Position numbers and translations under genes: made by a program
Assembly: GCF_015024225.1 (NCBI RefSeq)
Contig: NZ_JACJGM010000012.1
Location: forward strand, 94,014 to 158,013
Direction: 5' to 3'
DNA from: Nocardioides lijunqiniae
GTDB lineage: Bacteria; Actinomycetota; Actinomycetes; Propionibacteriales; Nocardioidaceae
Length of the DNA stretch: 64,000 nt
Notes under the pieces: model-generated
What the model was told of the DNA's origin: nothing
What the model saw: the letters and a program-made list of their open reading frames with translations, nothing else
Database searches by the model: none
Part shown: piece after piece, positions 54,335 to 62,987 of the stretch
Numbering within the stretch: the stretch's first letter is position 1
Layout of the letters: each line of letters starts with the position of its first letter

Positions 54335-55204
54335 GTGGCAGATCATCGCCACAAGCGGGAGACCAATGCCCGCCGCATGCCCCGTGCCGTCGTCATCGCC
54401 GGCCCGCTCGCCGTCCTGGCGACCGCTTCCGCGGTGACCCTCGGGATCGCCGCCGGTGAGCCCGCCAGCAGCAGTGGCGCCACGGACATGACCGCCGCAG
54501 CCTCCTCCATCGGCGCGGGCGCCGCGGAGCGCAGCGAGGACGTCAGCCGCGGAGCCGGTCGTGGGGCCGGACGCGGCGAGCTGACCAGCATGATGGCGAA
54601 GAGCAAGGTCACGATGTCGACCGAGTCGACGCTCAAGGCGATCCGCACCGCCAAGGAGCGGCTCTGGATCGCGAGCACCCTCGACCTGTGGTCCGCCCCC
54701 GGCGCCAAGGCCGAGCAGGTCGGCGAGATCGAGGCCGGCGAGAAGGTCCTCGTGACCGGCCGCACCATGGACGGGCGCGACGAGATCGTGGTCGACGGCA
54801 AGGCGCGCTGGGTCAGCACCGGCTACCTCACGAACGAGAAGCCGTTCTCCCTCGGCGGCGCCTGCACCAACGGCACGACCGTCCCGGCGGGCGTCAGCGA
54901 GAACATCAAGAAGGTCCACGCGGCCGTCTGCGCGGCGTTCCCCGAGATCAGCGTCTACGGCACGTTCCGCGGCGACGGCGAGCACGCCCAGGGCATCGCG
55001 GTCGACATCATGGTCTCCGGCGACCGGGGCTACGAGGTCGCGGAGTTCGTGAAGAAGTACTACTCCGAGCTCGGCGTCAGCTACCTCATCTACTCCCAGC
55101 GGATCTGGTCCGTGCAGCGCGGCGGAGAGGGCTGGCGCGGCATGTCCGACCGCGGCTCGACGACCGCCAACCACTACGACCACGTGCACGTCACGACCTA
55201 CTGA
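54335..55204 (+). CDS. Exported SH3-like/peptidase-like cell-wall protein
   Basis: 289 residues from GTG 54335 with AAAGGA upstream. Signal segment VVIAGPLAVLATASAVTLGIA, a Ser/Gly/Ala/Arg-rich linker, an SH3-like domain (LWIASTLDLWSAPGAKAEQVGEIEAGEKVLVTG), and a C-terminal domain with YGTFRGDGEHAQGIAVDIMVSG and NHYDHVHVTTY, whose HxxGxAxDxM and DHVHV look like zinc ligands of a D-Ala-D-Ala or related peptidase fold. Probably acts on peptidoglycan. The 132 bp upstream hold a small hairpin (CCACC-TCGTGT-GGTGG) but no recognised riboswitch. Confidence 0.82.
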   Translation: MADHRHKRETNARRMPRAVVIAGPLAVLATASAVTLGIAAGEPASSSGATDMTAAASSIGAGAAERSEDVSRGAGRGAGRGELTSMMAKSKVTMSTESTLKAIRTAKERLWIASTLDLWSAPGAKAEQVGEIEAGEKVLVTGRTMDGRDEIVVDGKARWVSTGYLTNEKPFSLGGACTNGTTVPAGVSENIKKVHAAVCAAFPEISVYGTFRGDGEHAQGIAVDIMVSGDRGYEVAEFVKKYYSELGVSYLIYSQRIWSVQRGGEGWRGMSDRGSTTANHYDHVHVTTY

Positions 55205-55208
55205 CGTC

Positions 55209-55967
55209 GTGCTCGGCCGCCTCGCGACCCTCGTCCTGCTCCTGGGAGTGGGCGTGGCGCCCGCGATCGTGAGCTCTCCGAGCGAGGCCGCCGTTGCGCC
55301 CGCCGCCACCAAGGTCACCGCTCGCGCCGCGGCCGCCCGCGTGGCCGTCGGCAATCCGGTGCGGGTCGCCGGCCGCGTGAGCGGGAGGTCGGCGCGTGCC
55401 GTGGTGCTGCTGCAACGCAAGCGGGGCGACTCCTGGGTGCTGGTCAAGCGGGCCCGGGTCCGCGCCGACCGGACGTACGCCGTCAGGACGAAGGCGCGCC
55501 GCGGCGCCAACCGGTTCCGCGTCAAGGTGCCGCGCACGCAGCGGCTGCGGGGCGGCACGTCGCGCGTCGTCACCGTCCGCGGCGTACGGCGCACGGGTGA
55601 CGCCCGCCTCCGCGAGGCCCGCGCGGTCATCCTGCGCGAGACCAACGCCTACCGCGACTCGCAGGGCCTCGCAGCGCTGAAGCCGATGGCCGCGCTGAAC
55701 GGCGTGGCCCAGCGGTGGTCGGTCCGGATGGCCGACACCGGTCGGTTCGAGCACAACCCGGACTACGCCGCGCAGTACCCCGACGGCTGGAGCCGGGCCG
55801 CGGAGAACATCGCCATGGGGTACTCCCGGGACCGGGTCGTCGACGCCTGGATCGACAGCCCCGGCCACCGCGCCAACCTGGTCGGCGCCTACACCCACCT
55901 CGGCATCGGCGTGGCCTGGGACCGTCGAGGGCGGCCGTACTACACGCAGAACTTCGCGGCCTACTGA
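55209..55967 (+). CDS. Secreted CAP-domain protein
   Basis: 252 residues. Signal peptide, then a basic Arg/Lys/Ala-rich segment with beta-strand look (residues about 35-130), and a C-terminal CAP/SCP domain: ILRETNAYRDSQGLAALKPMAALNGVAQRWSVRMADTGRFEHNPDY, AAENIAMGYSRDRVVDAWIDSPGHRANLVGAYTHLGIGVAW, with the His/Glu cavity residues. Four bases after the preceding stop, so the two secreted proteins form an operon. Confidence 0.9.
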   Translation: MLGRLATLVLLLGVGVAPAIVSSPSEAAVAPAATKVTARAAAARVAVGNPVRVAGRVSGRSARAVVLLQRKRGDSWVLVKRARVRADRTYAVRTKARRGANRFRVKVPRTQRLRGGTSRVVTVRGVRRTGDARLREARAVILRETNAYRDSQGLAALKPMAALNGVAQRWSVRMADTGRFEHNPDYAAQYPDGWSRAAENIAMGYSRDRVVDAWIDSPGHRANLVGAYTHLGIGVAWDRRGRPYYTQNFAAY

Positions 55968-56018
55968 GCCTCCGGAGGCGACGCACCTCCCGGTTGGCCG
56001 CCCGTGCCAGACTGCGGC

Positions 56019-57248
56019 ATGCCTCGTGACCGCGTCCTCGCCATCATCCAGGCCGGCGGCGCCGGCGGCCGGATGGACGTCCTCACCCGGGAGCGCGCCA
56101 AGCCCGCGCTCCCGTTCCTCGGTGTCTTCCAGCTGGTCGACCTGCCGTTGTCGAACCTGACCCACAGCGGCGTCAACGAGGTCTGGCTGTCGGTGCAGTT
56201 CCAGGGGGGCACGCTGGAGGAGCAGGTGGCCAACGGCCGCCCCTGGGACCTCGACCGCTCGCGGGGCGGGCTGCGCCTGCTGATGCCCGAGGAGGGCACC
56301 GGAAGCCTGGACGAGGAGGGCTTCGCCAAGGGCAACGCCGACGAGCTCTTCCGCATCCGCGACCAGATCGCGACGTTCGCGCCGGACGTGGTCCTGGTGA
56401 TGAGCGCCGACCACGTCTACCGGCTCGACTACGCCGACGTCGTCGAGACCCACCGCCGCGCCGGCGCCGAGTGCACGGTGGTCACGACCGAGGTGCCGGT
56501 CGAGGAGGCCTCCAACCACGCCACGGTGGAGACCGACGGCGACGGGCTGGTCACCGGCTTCGACTACAAGCCCGAGGAGCCGACGACCGGCACCATCGCC
56601 ACCGAGGTGTTCGCCTACGACCCGGTGGTGCTCGTCCAGGTCCTCGAGGAGCTGCACCGCGAGCTCGGCGCCGACAGCGACGCGGGTGACTCGGGGCTCG
56701 AGGACTTCGGCGACCACCTGCTGCCGCGCCTGGTCGAGCGTGGCCGCACCCACGCCCACGCCCTCGACGGCTACTGGCGCGACCTCGGCCAGCCGCACCT
56801 CTACCTGCGCGCCCACCACGAGTTCCTGACCGACGACCAGGACGTCCTGGGACACGCGGACTGGCCGATCCTGACCCGTCAGCCGCAGCGCGGACCGGCG
56901 CGGCTGCTCGACGGCGCCGACGTCGTCGACAGCCTGGTCAGCCCGGGGGCCACGGTCGCCGGCGTCGTACGCCGCAGCGTGCTGGGGCCCGGCGTGGTCG
57001 TCGAGGCGGGGGCCGAGGTGCACGACAGCGTGGTGTTCCGCGACTCCGTCGTCCGGGGCGGCGCCCAGGTGCACTGGTCGATCGTCGACACGCACTGCGA
57101 GATCCGCCCGGACGCCCGCGTGGGGGAGGCCGGCGTGGCCGGCACCGACGACTCCGACGTGGTGACGCTCGTGGGCCGCGGGTCCACGGTCGGCGACGGG
57201 GTCTCGCTCGCGGCCGGCAGCCGCCTCGAGCCGGGCAGCACCGCCTGA
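56019..57248 (+). CDS. Glucose-1-phosphate adenylyltransferase-family protein
   Basis: 409 residues. Nucleotidyltransferase motif IIQAGGAGGRMDVLTRERAKPALPFLGVF, VVLVMSADHVYRLDYADVVETH, a Lys-containing FDYKPEEPTTGTIATEVFAYDP, and a C-terminal left-handed beta helix (GADVVDSLVSPGATVAGVVRRSVLGPGVVVEAGAEVHDSVVF). Resembles GlgC, which makes ADP-glucose for glycogen or related glucans. No other glycogen gene is adjacent, so a different sugar-nucleotide role is possible. Confidence 0.88.
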   Translation: MPRDRVLAIIQAGGAGGRMDVLTRERAKPALPFLGVFQLVDLPLSNLTHSGVNEVWLSVQFQGGTLEEQVANGRPWDLDRSRGGLRLLMPEEGTGSLDEEGFAKGNADELFRIRDQIATFAPDVVLVMSADHVYRLDYADVVETHRRAGAECTVVTTEVPVEEASNHATVETDGDGLVTGFDYKPEEPTTGTIATEVFAYDPVVLVQVLEELHRELGADSDAGDSGLEDFGDHLLPRLVERGRTHAHALDGYWRDLGQPHLYLRAHHEFLTDDQDVLGHADWPILTRQPQRGPARLLDGADVVDSLVSPGATVAGVVRRSVLGPGVVVEAGAEVHDSVVFRDSVVRGGAQVHWSIVDTHCEIRPDARVGEAGVAGTDDSDVVTLVGRGSTVGDGVSLAAGSRLEPGSTA

Positions 57249-57299
57249 CCTGTGCCCCGTCGGTCCGGACGGTCGGGGGAGCGGACTAGTCTCGCGCCG

Positions 57300-58535
57300 A
57301 TGGATCCCCTCGACCTGTACGACGACAGCGCCCGCCAGCGCGTCGTCGACGAGCCGCCCAAGCGGGTGGACGCGCCCGTGCGCACGGCGTTCGAGCGCGA
57401 CCGCGCGCGGGTGGTGCACGCCGCGGCGTCGCGGCGGCTGGCGGCCAAGACCCAGGTGGTCGGGCCCCAGACCGACGACTTCACCCGCAACCGGCTGACC
57501 CACAGCCTCGAGGTGGCGCAGGTCGCCCGCGACCTGTCGCGGGCGCTCGGGAGCGCGCCGGACCTGGCGGAGACCGCGGCGCTCGCCCACGACCTGGGCC
57601 ACCCGCCGTTCGGCCACAACGGCGAGCGGGTGCTCGACGACCTCAGCGCCGAGTGCGGCGGCTTCGAGGGCAACGCACAGACGCTGCGCATCCTGACCCG
57701 GCTGGAGTCGAAGACCTTCGACGCCGAGGGGCGCTCGGTCGGTCTCAACCTCACCCGCGCCACCCTCGACGCCTGCACGAAGTACCCCTGGACCCGCGGC
57801 GGTGGACCCGATCCCGCCAAGTTCGGCGTCTACGCCGACGACCTTCCGGTGTTCGCCTGGCTGCGCGAGGGCGCCGGTGCGGGCCGCTGCCTCGAGGCGC
57901 AGGTCATGGACCTCGCCGACGACGTGGCCTACTCCGTCCACGACGTCGAGGACGGCACGGTCGCCGGCCGGATCGACCTCACGGAGATGGACCTGCCGGC
58001 GGTCTGGGACACCGTCCGCGAGTGGTACCTCCCCACCGCGAGCGACGCCGAGCTCGACCGGGTGCTGGCCGGGCTGCGCACCCAGGGCAGCTGGCCGACC
58101 ACGCCGTACGACGGCACGCGGCGCAGCCTGGCCGCCCTCAAGAACCTCACCAGCGACCTGATCGGGCGCTTCTGCGGCGCCGTGCAGCACGCGACGCTGG
58201 CGTCGGGCGGTGGGCCGTTCGCGCGCTACGAGGGCTCGCTGGTCGTCCCCGACGAGACGCTGCTCGAGATGGCCGTGCTCAAGGGCGTCGCCGCCCACTA
58301 CGTGATGACCGCCCCCGACCGGCTGGAGGCGATGGCGCTCGAGCGCGAGCTGATGATGGAGCTCGTGGCGATCCTGGCCCACCGCGCCCCCGACGTCCTC
58401 GACCGTCCGTTCGCCGACGACTGGGCCGAGGCGGCCGACGACGACGCCCGGATGCGGGTGGTCGTCGACCAGGTCGCCTCACTCACCGACGCCAGCGCCG
58501 TCGCCTGGCACTCCCGACTCAGGAGCCGATCATGA
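57300..58535 (+). CDS. dgt: Deoxyguanosinetriphosphate triphosphohydrolase-like protein
   Basis: 411 residues. HD-domain metal motifs: RNRLTHSLEVAQVARDLSRAL, AALAHDLGHPPFGHNGERVLDDL, VMDLADDVAYSVHDVED. Breaks dNTPs to deoxynucleosides and triphosphate. ATG 57300; TAGTCT (57287-57292) lies seven bases upstream. Overlaps the next gene by four bases and sits upstream of dnaG, a linkage common in actinobacteria (dgt-dnaG). Confidence 0.94.
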   Translation: MDPLDLYDDSARQRVVDEPPKRVDAPVRTAFERDRARVVHAAASRRLAAKTQVVGPQTDDFTRNRLTHSLEVAQVARDLSRALGSAPDLAETAALAHDLGHPPFGHNGERVLDDLSAECGGFEGNAQTLRILTRLESKTFDAEGRSVGLNLTRATLDACTKYPWTRGGGPDPAKFGVYADDLPVFAWLREGAGAGRCLEAQVMDLADDVAYSVHDVEDGTVAGRIDLTEMDLPAVWDTVREWYLPTASDAELDRVLAGLRTQGSWPTTPYDGTRRSLAALKNLTSDLIGRFCGAVQHATLASGGGPFARYEGSLVVPDETLLEMAVLKGVAAHYVMTAPDRLEAMALERELMMELVAILAHRAPDVLDRPFADDWAEAADDDARMRVVVDQVASLTDASAVAWHSRLRSRS

Positions 58536-59446
58536 CCGACCCCCTCGTGTGGCTGCCGTTCGACCCCGAGCGCCTGGGCGACCCGCCCGCCGGCCTGCGC
58601 TACGAGGTCGTCGACCCGACCGAGTCCGTGCCCGACTCGGTGACCGACGTGGCGTTCTACGTGCCGCCGTACCAGATGGGCCCGGCGGTGGGGGAGGTCC
58701 TGCCCCGGATGACGTCCCTGCAGGTCGTGCAGACCCTCTCGGCGGGCGTCGACAACGTCCGCTCGCTGGTGCCCGAGGGCGTGACCCTCTGCAACGGCCG
58801 GGGCATCCACGACACGTCCACCGCCGAGCTGACCCTCGCGCTGGTGCTCGCGTCGCTGCGCGGCATCCCGGACTTCGTGCGCGGCCAGGACCGGCACGCC
58901 TGGACGCCGCAGTGGCGCCCGGCGCTCGCCGACCGTCACGTCCTGCTCGTGGGCCACGGCGCCATCGGCCAGGCGATCGAGGCGCGCCTGGCGCCGTTCG
59001 AGGTGACCGTCAGCCGCGTCGCCCGCACGGCGCGCGAGGGCGTGCACGCCCTGGCCGACCTGCCGGAGCTGCTCCCGGAGGCGGACGTGGTGATCCTGAT
59101 CGTCCCGCTGACCGACGAGACCCGCGGGCTCGTCGACGCCGACTTCCTGGGCCGGATGAAGGACGGCGCGCTGCTGGTCAACATGGCCCGCGGCGCCGTC
59201 GTCCGCACCGACGACCTGGTGGCCGCCCTGCACACCGGCCGGGTCACGGCGGCCGTCGACGTGGCGGAGACCGAGCCCCTGCCCGCCGACAGCCCGCTGT
59301 GGGACGCCCCCGGTCTGCTGGTGTCCCCGCACGTCGGCGGCGCGAGCAGCGCCATGTGGCCGCGCGCCCACCGCCTGGTCCGCGACCAGCTCCACCGCTT
59401 CGCCGCCGGCGAGGACCTGTGGAACGTCATGTCCGGCGACTACTGA
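58532..59446 (+). CDS. D-2-hydroxyacid dehydrogenase
   Basis: 304 residues. NAD-binding motif VLLVGHGAIGQAIEARLAPFEV (GxGxxG), catalytic Arg region LVNMARGAVVRTDDL, Glu in VDVAETEPLPADS, and His in LLVSPHVGGASS, the triad of this superfamily. The exact 2-oxoacid is not deducible. Co-transcribed with dgt; 20 bp before dnaG. Confidence 0.92.
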   Translation: MTDPLVWLPFDPERLGDPPAGLRYEVVDPTESVPDSVTDVAFYVPPYQMGPAVGEVLPRMTSLQVVQTLSAGVDNVRSLVPEGVTLCNGRGIHDTSTAELTLALVLASLRGIPDFVRGQDRHAWTPQWRPALADRHVLLVGHGAIGQAIEARLAPFEVTVSRVARTAREGVHALADLPELLPEADVVILIVPLTDETRGLVDADFLGRMKDGALLVNMARGAVVRTDDLVAALHTGRVTAAVDVAETEPLPADSPLWDAPGLLVSPHVGGASSAMWPRAHRLVRDQLHRFAAGEDLWNVMSGDY

Positions 59447-59466
59447 TCCACCCGTAGGATCGGGGG

Positions 59467-62298
59467 GTGGCAGGCCGGATCCGCGAGGACGACATCGCAG
59501 AGGTGCGCGAGAAGGCTCGCATCGACGAGATCGTGTCGTCGTACGTCACGCTCCGCAACGCCGGCGGCGGCTCGATGAAGGGCCTGTGTCCCTTCCACGA
59601 CGAGAAGTCCCCGTCCTTCCACGTCACCCCGTCGCGCGGATTCTTCCACTGCCTTGCCGGTGACACCCGCGTCCTGACCTGGGACGGCGCCCGTCCGATC
59701 TCTGAGCTGGCCGGCGGCACGCATCGGATCTTGGGCTCGCGCGGCGACTGGATCGAGGCGCCCTTCAAGTCGTACGGCGTCCAGCCGCTCCTCAAGATCA
59801 CCCTCACGCGCAACCGGCAGGTCAAGGAGCTGTTCGCCACCGACGAGCACCGGTGGTTCGTGCGCTCAGGCAAGGATCAGCGTGGCTCCCGCGAGGTGCT
59901 GACGAAGAACTTGAAGGCGGGAGACCGCCTCGTCCCCAAGTTCCCTCGCTCACGCATCCAGAGGACGACTCCTTCGCCGTTCGGCATCGCTCACGGATTC
60001 ACCTACGGCGACGGCACGCCGTCCGGGACCGGAAGCATGGCGCTGATCTGCCCGCCCAAGGACGAGGCCATGCTCAAGTGGTTCCCGCACAGCCACACGA
60101 GCGTCCGGGACGACGGAAACCTGCTCGTGCACCACCTCCCGCGCTTCTTCAAGGAACGGCCCGAGCGGGACGAGTCCGTCTCCTATCTCTATGGCTGGCT
60201 CGCCGGCTACTTCGCGGCCGACGGCTGCGTCGCTGCTGATGGGACGGTGATCCTGAACTCGGCCGACAAGAGCGACCTGGAGTTCGTGCGTCTCCTGTGT
60301 ACTCGCCTCGGCATCGCGACGTACGGCATCACCACGCAGTTGCGCGCTGGTTTCGAGGGGCGCGAGCCCTCGGAGATCCACCGCATCCACTTCGTCAACG
60401 ACGACCTGACCAGCGACTTCTTCCTACTCGACTCACATCGCGACCGTTTCGAGTCGAACCAGAAGAATTTCGCTCGGTTGGGCTGGGTCGTGCAGTCGGT
60501 GGAGGAGACGGACCGGGTCGAGGAGGTCTTCTGCGCCGAGGTCGAGGACGGTCACGCCTTCACGCTCGAGGACAACATCCTCACGGGCAACTGCTTCGGC
60601 TGCCAGGAGGGCGGCGACGTCATCACCTTCCTGATGAAGATCGACGGGCTCTCCTTCGGCGAGGCCGTCGAGCGGCTGGCGGAGAAGGTCGGCGTGCAGC
60701 TGCGCCGCGAGGACGGCGACGAGCGCGACCAGCGGCCCAAGGGCCCGCCGCGCGCGCGGCTGGTCGAGGCCAACAAGGTCGCCCAGGAGTTCTACGCCGA
60801 GCAGCTCGCGCTGCCCGGGGCAGCACCGGGCCGGCAGTTCCTGCTGGACCGCGGCTTCGACCAGCAGGTGGCCGAGCACTTCGGCATGGGGTTCGCGCCC
60901 AACGACGGCGACGCGCTGCTCAAGCACCTGCGCGGGCGCGGCTTCACCCAGGAGGAGATGACCCTGGTGGGGCTGGTGGCCATCGGCCGCTCCGCCTACG
61001 ACCGCTTCCGCGGCCGGCTGCTGTGGCCGATCCGCGACGCCACCGGCGACACGATCGGCTTCGGCGCCCGGCGGATCCTCGACGAGGACAAGATCGACGC
61101 CAAGTACCTCAACACCCCCGAGACGCCGCTCTACAAGAAGAGCCAGGTGCTCTACGGCATCGACCTCGCGCGCCGCGAGATCGCCCGGTCCTCGCAGGCG
61201 GTGGTCGTCGAGGGCTACACCGACGTGATGGCCTGCCACCTGGCCGGGGTCGGCACGGCGGTCGCGTCCTGCGGCACGGCGTTCGGTGAGGAGCACACCC
61301 GCGTCCTGCGCCGCTTCCTGCACGACCACGAGGAGTTCCGCGGCGAGGTCATCTTCACCTTCGACGGCGACCAGGCCGGTCAGAACGCCGCGCTGAAGAC
61401 GTTCGCCGGCGACCAGAACTTCGTCTCGCAGACCTACGTCGCCGTCGAGCCCGACGGCCTCGACCCGTGCGACGTGCGCATCAAGAAGGGCGACGCCGCC
61501 GTGCGCGAGCTGGTCGCGCGCCGGGTGCCGCTGTACCGCTTCGTGCTGAGCAACGTCGTCAGCAAGTACGACCTCGACCGCGCCGACGGCCGCGTCGACG
61601 CCCTGCGCGAGAGCGCCAAGCTGGTCTCGGCGATCCGCGACAAGTCCAAGGTCGACGCCTTCGCCCGCGAGATCGCCGGCATGATCGGCATCGACGTCGA
61701 CGAGGCCCGCACCGAGGTACGTCGGGCCGCCAACCGGCCCGCGCGCCGCGACGAGCGGCCCGCGCAGGTGGGACCGCGCCAGCCCGAGTCCGCCCCCACC
61801 GCGCCGGCCCGGCCGGCCGTGCCCGACCTGCGCGACCCGCGCTTCTCGATCGAGCGCGAGACCCTCAAGCTCGTGATCCAGCACCCGATGGCGATCGGCC
61901 GCACGACCGCCGACATCGGCCCCAACGACTTCACGCACCCGACCTACCGTGGCGTGTGGGAGCTGGTCGAGGCGGCCGGCGGCCTGGCGGCCGGCTCCTC
62001 GGACCCCGGCTGGTCGACCAAGCTGCGCGACTCCGCAGAGGACCCGGCCGTGTCGTCGGCGATCAGCGCGCTCGGCGTCGAGCCGCTGATGCGCGAGCCG
62101 GACGCCGCCTACGTCGGCTCCTACGTCTTCAAGCTGCTCGAGCTCACCGCCCAGCGGCGCATCGCGGCGGTGAAGTCGCGGCTGCAGCGCACCAACCCGG
62201 TGGAGCACCCGGCCGACTACAACAAGATGTTCGGGGAGCTCGCGGCGCTGGAGCAGCACCGCCGCCACCTGCGCGACCGGATGGCGAACGGCGAATGA
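59467..62298 (+). CDS. dnaG: DNA primase DnaG precursor containing an intein
   Basis: 943 residues encoded; 629 after removal of a 314-residue intein (residues 62-375). The extein is complete: zinc ribbon GLCPFHDEKSPSFHVTPSRGFFH then CFGCQEGGDVITFLMK, RNA polymerase domain (GFGARRILDEDKIDAKYLNTPETPLYKK, VVVEGYTDVMACHLAG, CGTAFGEEH, IFTFDGDQAGQNAAL) and a C-terminal helicase-binding helical part. Splicing rebuilds the HCFGC zinc motif. GTG 59467; TAGGAT (59455-59460) lies six bases before it and may give a leaderless transcript. The host must splice to have active primase, unless another primase exists. Confidence 0.97.
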   Translation: MAGRIREDDIAEVREKARIDEIVSSYVTLRNAGGGSMKGLCPFHDEKSPSFHVTPSRGFFHCLAGDTRVLTWDGARPISELAGGTHRILGSRGDWIEAPFKSYGVQPLLKITLTRNRQVKELFATDEHRWFVRSGKDQRGSREVLTKNLKAGDRLVPKFPRSRIQRTTPSPFGIAHGFTYGDGTPSGTGSMALICPPKDEAMLKWFPHSHTSVRDDGNLLVHHLPRFFKERPERDESVSYLYGWLAGYFAADGCVAADGTVILNSADKSDLEFVRLLCTRLGIATYGITTQLRAGFEGREPSEIHRIHFVNDDLTSDFFLLDSHRDRFESNQKNFARLGWVVQSVEETDRVEEVFCAEVEDGHAFTLEDNILTGNCFGCQEGGDVITFLMKIDGLSFGEAVERLAEKVGVQLRREDGDERDQRPKGPPRARLVEANKVAQEFYAEQLALPGAAPGRQFLLDRGFDQQVAEHFGMGFAPNDGDALLKHLRGRGFTQEEMTLVGLVAIGRSAYDRFRGRLLWPIRDATGDTIGFGARRILDEDKIDAKYLNTPETPLYKKSQVLYGIDLARREIARSSQAVVVEGYTDVMACHLAGVGTAVASCGTAFGEEHTRVLRRFLHDHEEFRGEVIFTFDGDQAGQNAALKTFAGDQNFVSQTYVAVEPDGLDPCDVRIKKGDAAVRELVARRVPLYRFVLSNVVSKYDLDRADGRVDALRESAKLVSAIRDKSKVDAFAREIAGMIGIDVDEARTEVRRAANRPARRDERPAQVGPRQPESAPTAPARPAVPDLRDPRFSIERETLKLVIQHPMAIGRTTADIGPNDFTHPTYRGVWELVEAAGGLAAGSSDPGWSTKLRDSAEDPAVSSAISALGVEPLMREPDAAYVGSYVFKLLELTAQRRIAAVKSRLQRTNPVEHPADYNKMFGELAALEQHRRHLRDRMANGE
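59650..60591 (+). mobile_element. DnaG intein with LAGLIDADG homing endonuclease
   Basis: 314 codons in frame within dnaG. Block A: CLAGDTRVLTW (Cys1). Block B: FATDEHRWF with T64 and H67 (intein numbering). Endonuclease: GFTYGDG (116-122) and LYGWLAGYFAADG (180-192), with acidic residues D121 and D191, i.e. both DOD motifs. Block F: VFCAEVEDGHAFTLEDN. Block G: NILTGN followed by extein Cys+1; the penultimate residue is Gly, where His is usual. The base composition is visibly less GC-biased at third positions than the flanking exteins, suggesting horizontal arrival. Boundaries are exact at the amino-acid level. Confidence 0.95.
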
Positions 62299-62780
62299 GG
62301 CTGCGACGCACCCGCCCCGACCTCGACGTCCAGCGCGGCGAGCAGCTGCTGGCGTGGGCCACCGACGTCGACGGCCTGGCGATCGGCGGCACCCGCGACG
62401 CGCTCTACCTGCGCGACCGCCGGATCCCGTGGGAGCAGGTGGAGGCCGCCGACTGGGACGCCGACACCTCGGTGCTCACCGTCCGCGAGGTCGGCAGCTG
62501 GGGCCAGGAGCGGCCCGAGCACCGGGTCACCCTCGACGAGGTGGGCCGCCTGCTGGAGCTGCTCCGCGAGCGCGTCACCGCGAGCATCGTGCTGCAGCGC
62601 CACGTCGCGCTGCGTGGTCGACAGGGGGTGCGCGTGATCGCCCGGCGGGCCCCGCACTCGCGTGGCGAGATCGCCTGGCTCTTCGAGTACGACGAGGGCA
62701 TCGACCCCGACGACCCCGAGATCCGCGCCGCCTCGCAGGCCGCGCTGGCCGCGGCGTCGGGCGAGGTCGACCTCGGCTGA
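62295..62780 (+). CDS. Conserved hypothetical protein downstream of dnaG
   Basis: 161 residues, soluble. The start (MRLRRTRPDLDVQRGEQLLA) continues with WATDVDGLAIGGTRDALYLRDRRIPWEQVEAADWD, an actinobacterial pattern of alternating beta strands that looks PH-like, followed by a helical tail. Overlaps the dnaG stop by four bases, so it is co-translated with primase. Function unknown; the context alone suggests a replication or cell-envelope link. Confidence 0.8.
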   Translation: MRLRRTRPDLDVQRGEQLLAWATDVDGLAIGGTRDALYLRDRRIPWEQVEAADWDADTSVLTVREVGSWGQERPEHRVTLDEVGRLLELLRERVTASIVLQRHVALRGRQGVRVIARRAPHSRGEIAWLFEYDEGIDPDDPEIRAASQAALAAASGEVDLG

Positions 62781-62800
62781 GGCGCCTTTCCGATCCCGAT

Positions 62801-62829
62801 TTCGACGGCGTCGCCGCCCTTGCTAAAGT
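62801..62829 (+). promoter_or_regulatory. Promoter of the tRNA-Asn gene
   Basis: TTCGAC (62801-62806), 17-bp spacer, TAAAGT (62824-62829); 30 bp before the mature 5' end at 62860. Confidence 0.6.
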
Positions 62830-62859
62830 TGCGGCGCTGTCCAGAGATGGTCAGCGCGA

Positions 62860-62932
62860 TCCCCTGTAGCTCAGCTGGCAGAGCGCTTGACTGTTAATCA
62901 GGATGTCGTTGGTTCGAGTCCAACCGGGGGAG
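62860..62932 (+). tRNA. tRNA-Asn (anticodon GTT)
   Basis: 73 nt without encoded CCA. Acceptor arm TCCCCTG pairs with CGGGGGA (one T-G pair), discriminator G; D arm GCTC/GAGC; anticodon stem CTTGA/TCAGG with loop CTGTTAA, anticodon GTT; T arm GTTGG/CCAAC with loop TTCGAGT. All arms are canonical. Confidence 0.97.
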
Positions 62933-62943
62933 CGCAGAGAGAC

Positions 62944-62976
62944 GGCCCGGCCGCGAGCACCGCTCGCGGCCGGGCC
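62944..62976 (+). terminator. Strong GC hairpin terminator after tRNA-Asn
   Basis: GGCCCGGCCGCGAGC (62944-62958), loop ACC, GCTCGCGGCCGGGCC (62962-62976): a perfect 15-bp stem. No long T-run follows, as is usual in high-GC actinobacteria. It also lies just after the convergent PIG-L gene, so it could act in both directions. Confidence 0.85.
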
Positions 62977-62987
62977 CGCTCGGCGTT

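Noticed and set aside
55191..58382. A 1063-codon open frame on the minus strand, and several others of 300-890 codons (e.g. 24784-27456, 2481-4094)
   Set aside because: They are antisense to genes with clear family motifs, read as low-complexity Arg/Gly/Ala/Val-rich protein, and arise from high GC content at third positions.
59650..60591. A natural insertion domain or a pseudogenised dnaG
   Set aside because: No frameshift or stop is present, splice-junction residues are in place, and removing exactly 314 codons restores the normal HCFGC motif and a usual DnaG length.
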